Assembly: GCA_963995525.1 (NCBI GenBank)
Contig: OZ023210.1
Location: 62,001-126,000 of the forward strand
Reading direction: 5' to 3'
Length of the DNA: 64,000 nt
Source: Escarpia spicata
Lineage: Eukaryota > Annelida > Polychaeta > Sabellida > Siboglinidae
Below the pieces are notes generated by a model. It worked only from the letters and a program-made list of their open reading frames with translations, was not told the origin of the DNA and did no database searches. The position numbers were made by a program, and so were the translations under genes. This document shows, in pieces, positions 1 to 11,464 of the stretch (within the stretch, counting starts at the first letter, position 1; every line of letters begins with the position of its first letter).

Positions 1-28
1 CAATAATAAAAAAATCAAGTGCATGCTG

Positions 29-107
29 TCAGGATTGAACCGGCGTCGCCCGATTGTAAAACAAACAGCAATAAACCAACGCGTCTACCAACTGAGCTAG
101 CGGCACC
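29..107 (-). repeat. tRNA-like remnant or SINE head
   Basis: On the minus strand there is an A-box-like stretch (TAGCTCAGTTGGTAGACGCG) and, about 45 bases later, a B-box-like stretch (GGTTCAATCCTGAC). The outer ends do not form a convincing seven-pair acceptor stem, and the anticodon region is too long without an intron. It is probably a tRNA-derived SINE head or a decayed tRNA gene rather than a working tRNA. Confidence 0.4.
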
Positions 108-840
108 AACCGAAATTCGCTGACTGATTTAAGTTGTTATGATAAATTGTACAACTCCTGCTTCATATATCGATATTCTAGTGATATTATGAGATTATAC
201 ACGTTACTTTCTGTACTTGGATACAATATAAGTTTGCTATGTACGTTTATTGGTGTAGATTATCTCCCTTTGGTTGCATTCGATATAATTATTCTGAAAA
301 CGAGCACAAGCTCGGCGAAACCTAGTCGACTTGTAGTTGTAGGCCCATTCGCAATCGTTGTTTTGAATAAAATTAGATTCGTGTGGAACCTAAGATAACT
401 GCTTGTTCCTCTATGGTGACTAGTGTTTGTATTACGTCGGAATATTGCACAATAACTCATTCTGACGCTCGTTTTGACCCAAAAGCTATCCTTGTAAACA
501 TGCTCTGAATGCATGGAAAGGGTCGGCCTGATGCGAGTGTGAGTCATCAGTGACGTCACGATACCACGTGATCGCCTAGCTCATTAAAATTTTATTTTCA
601 GCGGGAATCGCTTCACAGACGGGCTTAAAATCGAATTTATGCTACAAATGTATTTTTCTGTATTTGTTTAAAGTTGTCAAATGTTACATACAATGTTAAA
701 CTTTGTGTACACATGGAAAAAGGATTTTAGCTAATGCGTTATTTTTATTTCCTTTAAGTGGTTTATACACACAACTTGCATTAAGCCCGCTTGCTATTAA
801 ATAATTGTGCTTATTGAATGCATAATTTATTTTATTAAAA
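108..840. other. no gene recognised
   Basis: AT-rich anonymous sequence. The reading frames here are short, have no recognisable motif, and carry no clear splice or repeat structure. Confidence 0.5.
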
Positions 841-1125
841 AGCTACGTTTCCATATGTACGGAAAGGTGTGAGGAAACGCATGCGGAATGGGGAATACCT
901 CTGTAGTGACGTCACTACTGGGAATTTCCTGTCCGATTCGTGTGCGGATATGATTCCAATCGCTGCACGGAACGATTCAATTTGCCACAGCCGCATCCGC
1001 ACAACAAAACTCATCCGTCTGTGTACGTTTGGAACTATTTATGTTAATTTCCACCGGGCACTATATTCATTGTTTTGCCGTATGCCGCATCCGCATGCCG
1101 TATCCGTACACATGGAATCGTAGCT
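841..1125. mobile_element. Short TIR element (MITE, Harbinger-like ends)
   Basis: The left end AGCTACGTTTCCATATGTAC is matched in inverted orientation at 1106-1125 (AGCTACGATTCCATGTGTAC on the minus strand), giving a TIR of about 20 bases with two mismatches. The interior has further GCATGCGG/CCGCATGC motifs near both ends. At about 285 bases with no ORF of note it looks like a non-autonomous miniature element. The TACGTTTCCA-type end resembles PIF/Harbinger MITEs, but no clear target duplication can be assigned because the right flank is simple repeat. Confidence 0.55.
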
Positions 1126-1126
1126 T

Positions 1127-1585
<459 letters not shown>

Positions 1586-1609
1586 TAGCAAATGCATGTG
1601 GCTGAAATG

Positions 1610-2894
1610 AAGATCACCGGAATTTGCCGGTAAGCGATATTATTGGCGTTGCTTATATTCCAAGTTTCGCAAGACGATCTGCCTACTGAGACTGGTGTAA
1701 TCAGCAGCGGCCATGGCGTGCGAGGTTTCATGTATGAACATATTATGCTTTTTATTCATATTATTATATTATTACCATATTATATTGATAAAGAACACAC
1801 CTGATGGATATTCCATTGTGGCTGAGTATCGCACAGAGTTCAACATTAGTGTATCCTGCCACGAAACACTGTCTTACTAAACTGTGAACTGAAATGAACA
1901 TACACACCTTTGTGAAATACACACTCATGATAAGTACGCGTCAAGTTTGCAGCAGTTAGCGTTATTTGACCTGGCAATGATGCTACAACTGTATTTACAA
2001 CAATACAATTGACACACATGCATGCTATAAGTATAGGTTTATAATCACACACGCACGCACTCACGCACGTACGCACGCACGCACACATAATGTTTGGTAC
2101 AAATTCACCGTACGCTGTTGTAGTGAATATGTCTGGCTTCACTAGTGGCACCTATTTCAAAACAATAATCGTATTCACATGTGACCACATCAAAGCAGTT
2201 GCCTACAAACAACTATGACCAGATAGTCTCAATAATTACCCCTTCGGGCTGCATGCTATATTGGGCGGCATCGTACACCGCTGCGATTGACAGGCAGTTA
2301 CACTGTAGCGTATCTACGTTTTGGTAAACGGCGCCTCAGCAATTCGATTCACTTAACGAAAAAGAAACAATTACACGATAGCCAGGAAGAAAAACATGTG
2401 ACGCAAGTGACGACTAAATTAAGTTTTTCGATCATTTATAAACAAATGTACATGTTTCGTATTAAACCGACTTCAAATATTGTAGCTATTTAAAATATTA
2501 AAAATATATAAATTTGGACACAAAGGAACGGCATTTCCAATAAACTAAAGGTTAAAAAAAACAGCTTCAAGTTGTCGTCTCATCCAATGTACACAGTTTA
2601 GTTTTATATTTTCTACCAATGATATCCAGACGGAAACAATTTAATAAATACAATTTGAGCGGTAGTAGATAATATATACATATATGTCATGTTAAAAGAG
2701 ATTTTTGTCCCAGATTTTCGTCATAACATTTAGAAGTACGAAAACCAAATTCTTTGTGCAAAACAAACATTTCTGCAACCGTATACGTCATCAGCCATCA
2801 TCACATGCTTTGAACACAAAAAGGAATGCATTTAATAAAATACAAATGGCTGCCTAAGTCTCCTTTTCGACGTACGCATGCTCATTACGGCATC
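1610..2894. other. no gene recognised; small ACGC repeat
   Basis: Anonymous AT-rich DNA. The only structure seen is an ACGC-type short repeat near 2046-2092. No supported exon or transposon motif was found. Confidence 0.45.
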
Positions 2895-3112
2895 TTTATA
2901 ATTTATACCGTCGTATCGCGCATCGCTTATCGCATAGTGTATCGCATCGCGCATCGTCCATCGGATCGCATCGCGCTTCGTCTATCGCATCGCGCATCGC
3001 ATCGCGTATCGCATCGTCCATCGCATCGCGCTTCGTCCATCGCATCGCGCATCGCATCGCGCATCGTCCATCGCATCGCACATCGCATCGTGCATCGCGT
3101 CATCGCCGCATG
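2895..3112. repeat. CATCG-type minisatellite
   Basis: Tandem CATCGCATCGCG and CATCGTCCATCG units of 5-12 bases run for about 200 bases. All frames stay open because of composition. The tract lies just 5' of the gypsy gag fragment. Confidence 0.9.
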
Positions 3113-3179
3113 GCGCTGCAGGTTGCCACACTAAAACGTGATGGCCCTTCTCGGCCATCATAAAAGCTGTATCGATGGC

Positions 3180-3585
3180 AATACGGCAAAGTGCAAGCGG
3201 AAGGAGAGACGAACGAATCTGCGGACACATGTGAATTTCTGGACAATTCAACACAGATTATGGATCGCATCGTTGTTGATGTACGGGATCAAGATGTATC
3301 TCGCGAAATGCAGAAGTTGGACGTAAGTCTTCTGACCGAAGCCAAAGCTGTATCGATGGCACGACGAGCGGAGGAAGTAGAGCGGCAAATGATAGAACTA
3401 AACACGCATACCTAGTCGTAGTGCTGTGCGAGCCCGCAATCAGGATGACAATGAAATCCATCGCCCAGTCTCACACGCAGTCTGCAAAGGACTGTACGCG
3501 GTGTGAACCCGTGAAACACACAAAAGGAAGATGTCCTGCCCTTTATGTAAAGTGCAAATCGTGCGAACTCCGTGAAAAATTCAGT
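3180..3585 (+). pseudogene. Ty3/gypsy-like gag fragment, 5' part
   Basis: Translation between about 3191 and 3415 gives an acidic and basic segment (DRIVVDVRDQDVSREMQKLD, then EAKAVSMARRAEEVERQMIE) that resembles the end of a gypsy-family Gag capsid, where residues of the type 'IV.GIRD..VR..L' are followed by an 'A...R..E' helix. After a stop and a frame change, 3505-3579 encodes a Cys-rich segment with CTRC, GRCPALYVKC and KSC, typical of the zinc knuckles that follow. The frame is broken, so it is a relic. It is interrupted at about 3586 by LINE copy A and resumes at 5900. Confidence 0.7.
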
Positions 3586-5793
3586 AATGAATTAGTTGAC
3601 AATGTCAAGATATGTGAGCCACTGGGGAGTAGCGATCACAACCAGATACATTTTACCATCAAAGTAAAATCAGAAAGGAATAGCAAAAAGCAGTATAGGA
3701 GAAATTTCCACAAAGGAAGGTATAAGGACATGAGGAAATATTTAGCAAAGATAGACTGGAATAAGACACTGAAAAATAAGACGGCAACAGAATGCTGGAA
3801 TATATTAAAGAGTGAAATTGAGTGCATAATCGATAAATTTGTACCCTTCAAAAAACAAGGAAAACGGTCCAAAAAGAAACACTTATCGAAAGAAGCCATT
3901 AGAAAAATTAAGTATAAACAAATGATGTGGAAGTCATATAGATGTACTGGAAATGATGAAGACTATAACAATTATAAAGAAGCACTTAACCAAGCTACAG
4001 CTGAAATTAGAAATTCAAAGAGAAGCTATGAACAACAATTAGCTAGTAATATAAAACATGACAGCAAGAGTTTTTATGCGTATGTTCGAAGCAAACAGAA
4101 AGTTCAAGATAAGGTCGGTCCTCTAGAAGATAGTGCTGGAAATATGATATCAGAGGGATTCATAATGGCAGAAGACCTGAATGAGTACTTTAGTTCAGTG
4201 TTTACCAGGGAAGATATTAGTTCACTGCCAATACCAGAGGCTAAGTTCAAGGGGGCAGATTCAGACTATTTAGGACAATTAATTGTAACCCCGGAAATGG
4301 TAGCTAAGAAAATAAGGGCTATGAAGGAAAATAAATCACCTGGAGTGGATGGTATTCCACCCAAACTACTATTGGAAATTGTAGAACAAATTAGCATACC
4401 ACTTGCAACAGTTTTCAACTTGTCATTAGAAGAGGGAGTGGTTCCTTTAGAATGGAAAGAAGCAAACATTATACCGTTATTCAAAAAAGGTTCGAGAAAC
4501 AAGTCAGAGAACTATAGACCAGTGAGTTTAACATCAGTGATTTGTAAATTATTAGAAAGACTAATTAAAGATCACATGGTGGATTTTCTTGTTAAACAAA
4601 ACTTGATAAAACCATCTCAACATGGTTTTTTTAAAGCGAGGTCATGCTTAACAAATATGTTATGTTTTTTGGAAGACATCACTAAGTGGGTAGATGAGGG
4701 AACACCAGTAGATATTGTCTACTTAGATTTTCAAAAAGCTTTTGACAAAGTACCACATCAAAGATTACTGCTTAAACTAAAGGCCCATGGCATAGGAAAT
4801 GGTATAATAAACTGGATAGAACAATGGCTGATTGACAGAAGACAACGTGTAGTAGTTGATGGGGAGGCTTCAAACTGGAAATCAGTATTGAGTGGGGTAC
4901 CACAGGGATCAGTATTAGGTCCTATATTATTCTTAATATACATCAACGATTTGGATGATGAAATAACAAGCAAGGTGTTGAAATTTGCGGATGATACAAA
5001 AGTGTTTAGAAGGATTAAAAGTGATGGAGATAGACAGCATTTACAAGATGATCTTGACAGGTTGATGAAATGGTCTGAAAAATGGCAAATGATGTTCAAT
5101 TTTGGGAAATGTAAATGCCTCCACATAGGACATGGGAACGAAGAGGTAGAATATACAATGGGGGGTACTGTACTAAGTACTACTGTAAAAGAAAAGGACT
5201 TAGGGTTAACCGTTAGTGCTGATATGAAGATTTCAGAGCAGTGCGGAATTGCAGCTTCAAAGGGAAATCAAACCCTTGGATTAATTAGACGAAACATTAC
5301 GTATAAGGAAAAAGATCTAATAATACCGCTGTACAAAACAATAGTTAGGCCTCATTTAGAATATTGTATTCAAGCGTGGAGGCCATATCGCAGGAAGGAC
5401 ATAGATATGCTAGAAAGAGTGCAGAGGAGAGCAACTAAAATGATACAAAATCTGAGGGATCTTAGTTATGAAACACGCCTAAAAAAATGCGGTTTAACAA
5501 CACTAGAGACCAGGAGATTGAGAGGAGACCAGATAGAAGTGTTTAAAATATTGAAGGGTTATGAAAATATTGATAGAAATATGTTTTTCTCAGTTAAGAA
5601 AGATAGAAGGACTAGAGGACATGATCTTGCATTAGCAAAGGAGCAGAGTAGATTGGATATAAGAAAGTTTTCATTTTCACAAAGGACTGTAAATGAATGG
5701 AACAGATTACCTGCTGATTGTGTGGGTGCTAGTAGCGTGAATATGTTTAAAAATAAAATCGACACATACCTCAGACGGGCGGGATACACATAG
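3586..5793 (+). CDS. LINE reverse transcriptase ORF (partial, copy A)
   Basis: Encodes the end of an AP-like endonuclease (SDHNQIHF near the start), a linker, and a full reverse transcriptase: KSPGVDGIPPKLL, NYRPVSLTS, YLDFQKAFDKV (motif A), SGVPQGSVLGPILF (motif B) and FADDTKVF (motif C, catalytic DD). A C-terminal region with PLYKTIVRPHLEYC and ERVQRRATK follows. It would copy LINE RNA into the target site. The reading frame continues upstream into gypsy sequence only by chance. No stop interrupts the RT, but without the N-terminal endonuclease half this copy cannot be autonomous. Confidence 0.92.
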   Translation, partial: NELVDNVKICEPLGSSDHNQIHFTIKVKSERNSKKQYRRNFHKGRYKDMRKYLAKIDWNKTLKNKTATECWNILKSEIECIIDKFVPFKKQGKRSKKKHLSKEAIRKIKYKQMMWKSYRCTGNDEDYNNYKEALNQATAEIRNSKRSYEQQLASNIKHDSKSFYAYVRSKQKVQDKVGPLEDSAGNMISEGFIMAEDLNEYFSSVFTREDISSLPIPEAKFKGADSDYLGQLIVTPEMVAKKIRAMKENKSPGVDGIPPKLLLEIVEQISIPLATVFNLSLEEGVVPLEWKEANIIPLFKKGSRNKSENYRPVSLTSVICKLLERLIKDHMVDFLVKQNLIKPSQHGFFKARSCLTNMLCFLEDITKWVDEGTPVDIVYLDFQKAFDKVPHQRLLLKLKAHGIGNGIINWIEQWLIDRRQRVVVDGEASNWKSVLSGVPQGSVLGPILFLIYINDLDDEITSKVLKFADDTKVFRRIKSDGDRQHLQDDLDRLMKWSEKWQMMFNFGKCKCLHIGHGNEEVEYTMGGTVLSTTVKEKDLGLTVSADMKISEQCGIAASKGNQTLGLIRRNITYKEKDLIIPLYKTIVRPHLEYCIQAWRPYRRKDIDMLERVQRRATKMIQNLRDLSYETRLKKCGLTTLETRRLRGDQIEVFKILKGYENIDRNMFFSVKKDRRTRGHDLALAKEQSRLDIRKFSFSQRTVNEWNRLPADCVGASSVNMFKNKIDTYLRRAGYT

Positions 5794-5899
5794 ATAAAAA
5801 GGTCGGACTCTCGAAAAGCCAAGGGCTTCCTTGTCCACCTGCTACCTAGAGTTAATTCTCTGGGTGGCAATCTTGTTAAATCTTGTTAAATCTTGTTAA
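3586..5899 (+). mobile_element. CR1-like LINE copy A, 5'-truncated
   Basis: Nearly identical to 21098-23412 (copy B), differing at only about eight codons over 733. It begins inside the endonuclease domain, the usual 5' truncation of target-primed reverse transcription. The 3' end carries a short hairpin (stems 5845-5851 and 5858-5864) followed by about three AATCTTGTTA units, a CR1-style repeated 3' terminus rather than poly(A). The element sits inside a gypsy zinc knuckle. Confidence 0.93.
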
Positions 5900-6010
5900 A
5901 CATTTCGCAAGGTGCTGCAGATCCACGAATCGCGGTCGTTAGCTTCGGACAGGGGCAAAATGAACGTTGTTGATGCAGATCAAGACAACGTATTGTTCCT
6001 TGGCGAGATA
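5900..6010 (+). pseudogene. Ty3/gypsy-like gag fragment, 3' part
   Basis: Immediately after LINE A the translation reads HFARCCRS. This supplies the missing His and Cys of the CCHC knuckle whose first half (KCKSCELREK) ends just before the LINE. After a frameshift, NVVDADQDNVLFLGEI follows, which matches the acidic linker with a 'FLG.I/V' motif preceding the protease in gypsy polyproteins. It is the continuation of 3180-3585. Confidence 0.65.
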
Positions 6011-8000
6011 TATGATAATTCGAACAGTTGGACTAGACCAGGGCGTTTTTCATTGAATTTTCACTGGGGGGCAATGTCTTAAAAGGGCACTTCTAATGGG
6101 TAAAAAGGGCAGTTTACGCATACATTAATGATTATGGTCATAACCCTTAGGCATATATGAAAGCTTAATATAATGTGTTATATTAATCTTTCATATAAAC
6201 GAATAAAAAGTAAGTCCTACAAGGGGCTGGTTTGGAACAATGGGGCACACTTAGGGGGAAGTTGGTCTGACTGGAGGAAGGCAAACGAAAGGGCTAGGGG
6301 CAATGCCCGCCACTTTGTACATGAAAAAAACGCCCTGTATGCACGTCTTCTTTCGGTTTCGTTTCGATGCACAGCCAAGCGTGGGTTGCCTTGTCCAAGA
6401 TGGTGGTCATTCTGAAGCCGCACAGACATCCACAGTTCATCTCAAGAACTAGCTGCTACAGAATAATCGCCTCCACGTGGATCGTTGGTGCCGGCGTAGG
6501 AGCGTTTCCCAGACCAGGACGTTTTTAATCGTGCACAATTAGACTTATGCACGATTAAAATACTGACCAACGGTAGAAGTTTGTCTGTATTGTAGTATAT
6601 TACATCGTGACAGCCTTTGCTCCTGGGGTTGCATGTATCTACGCTACAGCGAGAATCTTTCTTGTGGTTGTCTAGACTCACCTGGAAATGTCGGCACAAG
6701 AACATTCTGTCGGCGAAGGAATGACGACTCTAGCGGCGATTCGTCCGCCAGAAATATCCCCGTCATTTGCTTCGTCGCTCTGGCTCTACAACTTTATACA
6801 CGTGGCCAATGAATTTTGTTAATTGTCCTCATACAGTTTAGCATGCAGATATTGAAGAAATATAATGTGTTTTTGTTCTTTCGTCTGTTCATCATTCGCC
6901 GCAAACGTCTTGCCCAGGAATAATTGAAATTTATTCAGCCTTTTCTCCATCACGTCTAACAATAGGCAGCAGGCAATCGACTTCCCCACGTTGTTTGTTT
7001 ATTCTGTAAGCTGCTGCTTGCAGCTTTCCATTTGCAAAGTCTTAACGGTCATGTTACCCGTACGCGTAATTTCCAAGAGACGTCCTGACAACAATGTCCA
7101 ATTTGTTTTGATGGACTGTTTTACACCGTTGTCGAAAGTGCTCCACGCATGAGAAGCATGGACCTTTCTCACTTCGTGACTAAGTGCTTGGCGCGTCCTT
7201 TATCAGCGACGTCAGTACGGCTAGTAGGCTTACTTGCTTTGGTAGAACGATGATTGTGGAAGTAGCATAACCTGGAAAACATTCCTGCTCCTCCTACCAT
7301 ATTACAACTACTGCACCGTGCCTGTTTCTCCAGGAGCCAATGACATTGTCGCACACTTATTGTGATCTTTGATTTCAGGTTCTCCACTTTGGTAATTTGT
7401 AATGGTCTTGATATATCAAGAACTTTATAATATAATGGAAAACTGTGATCTTTGATTTCGTCCAATAAGGCACCAAAGTGGTATTTTTCACAGGGAAATC
7501 AACTTTTAGATGTGTACATGTTGGGAAGCAGAGTCGCAGGGAGAGGATCAACATTTGTATGTCCATCATAATTATCTTTGGATTGAAAATAGGTTTCGTC
7601 ATTGATGTGTTGGTAAGAGGACAATATCACGAGGAGTACCACAGCCGGACAAAGTGTCGACAATGTCTCGTTACTCTCACGGTAGTTATCCCATGCTAAT
7701 TCTCACATACCCGCGACTTAGTGTAAAACATCTGCCGTGGTACAATGTATGTCTGATGTATTTGTGGCCGAGTCAGTTTCATCCGTTTCTACTACACTAT
7801 GTATAACTGGTGGAATGGCCGAAGCGATTGATGACTTCCAGTAATGTTCTGCTACCTGTCGTAATCCTGATTCCAGTCCCATACATAGCTGTGTCGACGC
7901 TTTTGTTCGACCCCTTGTAGTTGCGAACACGACATCATCTGACGTTGACTTTACTTACAAGTCCTTCAATTCGATCGTTAGAAGACGACTCACTGCAACC
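6011..8000. other. no gene recognised; perfect hairpin inside
   Basis: No exon or transposon domain identified. A perfect 13-bp inverted repeat, TTTTAATCGTGCA with a 12-base loop, lies at about 6523-6560. The surrounding CCAGACCAGGACGTTTTT resembles TAGACCAGGGCGTTTTT at about 6033, so a small repeat family may be involved. Confidence 0.4.
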
Positions 8001-8004
8001 GGTG

Positions 8005-8835
8005 CATAATACTGAAGGTGGGACCACTAGAAAACAGTCAAGGAAACGTAATATCTGGTGGGTTTCAAATGGCAAAGGCCCTGAACGAGTATTCCAGCTC
8101 GGTGTTTACCACAGAAGATATAAGTTCACTGCTATTACCAGTTAATAAATTCTAGGGGGATGAATCAAATTAATTAGGGCAGTTGTTTGTTATTCCTGAA
8201 ATGAATCAAAGAAAAGAAAAGATGATGAAAGAAAACAAATCACCTGGAGTTGACGGGATACCACCAAAACTGCCTAAGGAAATTGTAGACCAAATCAGTA
8301 CATAACTTGCTATATTCTTTAACTTGTCATTTAAAGAGGGAATCGTTCCACTAGAATGGAAAAAAGCAAACATAACACCACTATATTATTTTAAAAGGGA
8401 TCGAGGAGCAAGACGGAGAATTACAGAACAGTTACCTTAACATCAGTTTTACGCAAATGATTAGAAACGCCTATTAGAGACCACATGGTGGAATTCCTTG
8501 TACACCACAAATTAATATATGAATCTCAACATGGGTTCCTAAAAGCTAGGTCTTGCCTAATCAATCTCTTATGTTTTTAGTAGAAATTACAAAGTGGGTA
8601 GATGATGGGTCACCAGTGGATGTTGTCTACTTAGAAAAAGCATTTAATAAAGTGTCGTATCAAAGATTGTTACTTAAACTAAAAGCCCATGGTACAGGGG
8701 ATGGTGTGATCAGTTGGATACAAACATGGTTGACAGACAGAAGACAGAAAGTAATAGTAGAGGGGGAGATTTCAAACTGGAAACCAGTTTTGAGTGGAGT
8801 GTCACGGGGGTCGGTGTTGAGACATATATTATTAT

Positions 8836-8890
<55 letters not shown>
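8005..8890 (+). pseudogene. CR1-like LINE copy D, first part (decayed)
   Basis: Shares the RT plan of copies A and B but is diverged and frameshifted. GFQMAKALNEYSSSVFTTED is recognisable, then the SPGVDGIPPK motif, then EITKWVDDGSPVDVVYLE with KAFNKV (motif A, missing a few residues), TWLTDRRQKVIVEG, and SGVSRGSVLRHILLLIY (motif B, with PQ changed to SR). It stops in a TA tract at 8838-8890 and resumes at 14345 with INDLDDDVSSKV. It is a different, older subfamily from A and B. Confidence 0.85.
8838..8890. repeat. TA microsatellite at insertion junction
   Basis: About 26 TA units between LINE copy D and the long-TIR element. The other side of the element (14345-14357) has a much shorter TA run, so the left run expanded after or around the insertion. 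It hides any target-site duplication. Confidence 0.95.
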
Positions 8891-8892
<2 letters not shown>

Positions 8893-9960
8893 TAGTAATG
8901 TAGGTTAAGTACCGGGGACGCTTTGCGCTGCGCGGAGCAAGAACAAGAGCAAAAGTACCCGGATGTAGGTCATGGTCAAGTACCCGGATGTAAGTCAAGG
9001 TCAAAGGTCAAGTATCCGGATGTAGGTCAAGGTCAAATACCCGGATAGACCAGGAACCAAAATTGCGTCCCTATCGGAATTTTTCTGAACTAAAACAGCT
9101 CCCCCTGGCGGAATTTTTCGGAACTAAAATAAATTTATTGAAATTGCCACCTATCGGAATTTTTCGGAACAAAAATTTATTGACCCGCACTACATTTCCC
9201 TGGTGGATATGTCGTGAACTACAAGTGGTGTCATCTGACGGATAAGTTGTAAACTAAATGTAAGAGTACTGCCCAAATTCGTGTCTCTTGCACGCTTGCG
9301 TGCAATAGAGCCCTGTGACGGGTACTTCATGAACCACAAACATCATCCCCTAGTGGACAAGTGAGTGAACCCCAGGTTAAAGCATAGGGATTTTCCCCTG
9401 GTAAAGCATAGGGAATTTTCACCATGTTAAAGTACAGGACATTTTCACCATGTAAAGGATAGGGATTTTTCACCATAGCGCATATGTAATGTAATCTCTT
9501 TATGTGTCGTCATGATACAGTGACATCGTTAAAACTCTGCAGTCTGTGCTTTTGAATTTTCTACTCTACAATCTGTGATCTTTCGACACGCCCACGTGAA
9601 CTATATGTTCTGTTTAACATTTTGGAAGATGAACAACATGACTAGTGATAACGGCCGACAAGGGATTTTGCTACCGAAGGCGCAGCCTTCGCCGGCTATG
9701 GGACCACTCATCCTCTCGACCCAGACAATCAACCCGGACCAACAGCCAACGACCAGTTCGACGACCAGTTCAACGACCAGTCCGATGATCAGTTTGACGA
9801 GCAAAACAATTTCGTCTCTGTCATCAGCTCCACCAACCAACCCATCCGTCAACCTGATGCCATCACCTCCGACGAAGCGTCAGAAGCTTCACGAGACTTC
9901 GGATGACACATCACACGAGAGTATGGACGAGACAAGAGATATGCCACGAGACTAGGGATG
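8891..9960. repeat. Left terminal inverted arm
   Basis: Outer part: modules of the type TACCCGGATGTAGGTCA and TCGGAATTTTTC followed by GAACTAAA. Middle: GTACTGCCCAAATTCGTG and TTGCACGCTTGCGTGCAA (a palindrome), then AAAGCATAGGGA-type repeats. Inner: the duplicated Ser/Thr-rich ORF. The inner ~750 bases are almost identical to the right arm, while the outer part differs by indels. Confidence 0.85.
9629..9955 (+). CDS. Ser/Thr/Pro-rich ORF in left arm
   Basis: The first ATG in this frame gives MNNMTSDNGRQGILLPKAQP, then a Thr/Ser tract (TTSSTTSSTTSPM), a Lys-Arg patch (PPTKRQKLHE) that could be nuclear-localising, and a DDTSHES repeat tail derived from the subterminal satellite. The minus-strand ORF at 13150-13476 differs at only two residues (Ile/Val and Met/Thr). 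No known domain. It may be a first exon that can be joined to internal ORFs, because the minus-strand copy lies upstream of the RPA-like ORF. Confidence 0.45.
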   Translation: MNNMTSDNGRQGILLPKAQPSPAMGPLILSTQTINPDQQPTTSSTTSSTTSPMISLTSKTISSLSSAPPTNPSVNLMPSPPTKRQKLHETSDDTSHESMDETRDMPRD

Positions 9961-10124
9961 ACACATCACACGAGACTATGACCGGGATATGTCACGAGAC
10001 GTCTCGTGACACATCTTGGGGATAGTTTCGGCTCTTGTCTCGACGGTACTCTCGTGTGATGTGTCATCCGTAATCTCGTGACATAACGTGTGATGTGTCA
10101 TCCGTAATACATACACACACACAC

Positions 10125-10165
<41 letters not shown>

Positions 10166-11232
10166 ACCACCACCACCACCACACACACACACACACCACA
10201 CACACACACACACACACCACCACACACACACACACCACCACCACCACACACACACACACCACCACCACCACCACCATCACCACCACACATAACACGTCTA
10301 TTTTCCTGAAAAAGTAGGGAGGGATATTTTCCTGAAATTCCATCTTTTTGACAGAATCTTACGCGATAACACGTCGAATTGCCTGAAATTCCATCTTTTT
10401 GACGGAATCTTACGCGATAACACGTCGAATTGCCTGAAAAGGGAGGGATTTGATGCGATAACACGTCGAACCGTACTCTCGTGTGATGTGTCATCTGTAG
10501 TCTCGTGACATATCTCGGTCATAGTCTCGTGTGATGTGTCATCCGTAGTCTCGTGGCGTATCTCTTGTCTCGTCGGTACTCTCGTGTGATGTGTCATCCG
10601 AAGTCTCGTGACACATCTCGATCATAGTCTCGTCTCGTGTGATGGGCCATCCGTAGTCTGGTGGCGTATCTCTTGTCTCGTCGGTACTCTCGTGTGATGT
10701 GTCATCCGAAGTCTCGTGACACATCTCGGTCATAGTCTCGTCTCGTGTGATGTGCCATCCGAAGTCTCGTGACACATCTCGGTCATAGTCTCGTCTCTTG
10801 TCTCGTGTCATCCGAAGTCTCGTGACACATCTCGTTCATAGTCTCGCCTCTTGTCTCGTGTCATCCGAAGTCTCGTGACACATCTCGGTCATAGTCTCGC
10901 CTCTTGTCTCGTGTCATCCGAAGTCTCGTGACACATCTCGGTCATAGATCGCACATCTCGGTCATAGTCTCGTCTCTTGTCTCGTGTCATCCGAAGTCTC
11001 GTGACACATCTCGGTCATAGATCACACATCTCGGTCATAGTCTCGTCTCTTGTCTCGTGTCATCCGAAGTCTCGTGACACATCTCGGTCATAGTTTCGTC
11101 TCTTGTCTCGTGTTATCCGAAGTCTCGTTCTCGTGTGAAGTGTCATCCATAGTCTCGTGTGATGTGGTATCCGTAGTCTCGTGTGATGTGTCATCCGTAC
11201 TCTCGTGTGATGTGTCATCCGTATGTGAGTGA
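9890..11232. repeat. CTCGTG/TCATCC satellite inside long-TIR element
   Basis: Repeated modules: CTCGTGTGATGTGTCATCC, GTAGTCTCGTGACATATCTC and GGTCATAGTCTCGTCTCTTG, arranged as units of about 50-70 bases. Another module, CGATAACACGTCGAATTGCC, occurs at about 10360-10470 and again at 12634-12740 and 13020-13070. Short runs of the same modules occur in the right arm at 13079-13216. DTSHE-type peptides in several frames are products of the repeat. Confidence 0.9.
10112..10288. repeat. CA/CCA microsatellite
   Basis: Alternating CA and CAC/CCA blocks within the long-TIR element. The open His-Thr and Val-Cys frames are compositional. Confidence 0.95.
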
Positions 11233-11464
11233 TCAGACACGAAGGATGAGTGATTTGAGTGATTTATTAATCGGGACTTAGACGAGTACCTTTACTTGTG
11301 AAGTGTAAGACACGAAAAAAGACGCAAGATAAGGTTTGCACAGTTTATTCGTGAACAATACAAACGTATTTACATGTCACACTCCATAACTGCAAGAACC
11401 AGAGACTAGGCATTGATACAGAGTCTTGCAAAGTTTAATCGTGAACAAACCAAAAGAAAGTTCT

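Noticed and set aside
29..107. Functional tRNA gene
   Set aside because: Boxes A and B are present but the acceptor stem does not pair and the anticodon arm is not convincing.
4266..5870. Minus-strand ORFs opposite LINE copies A and B
   Set aside because: Identical shadow frames occur opposite both copies, and the plus strand carries unmistakable RT motifs.
10064..10343. His-Thr, Val-Cys or Pro-Ser-Leu repeat ORFs (also 12742-13202)
   Set aside because: Products of CA and GGGA microsatellites with no independent coding evidence.
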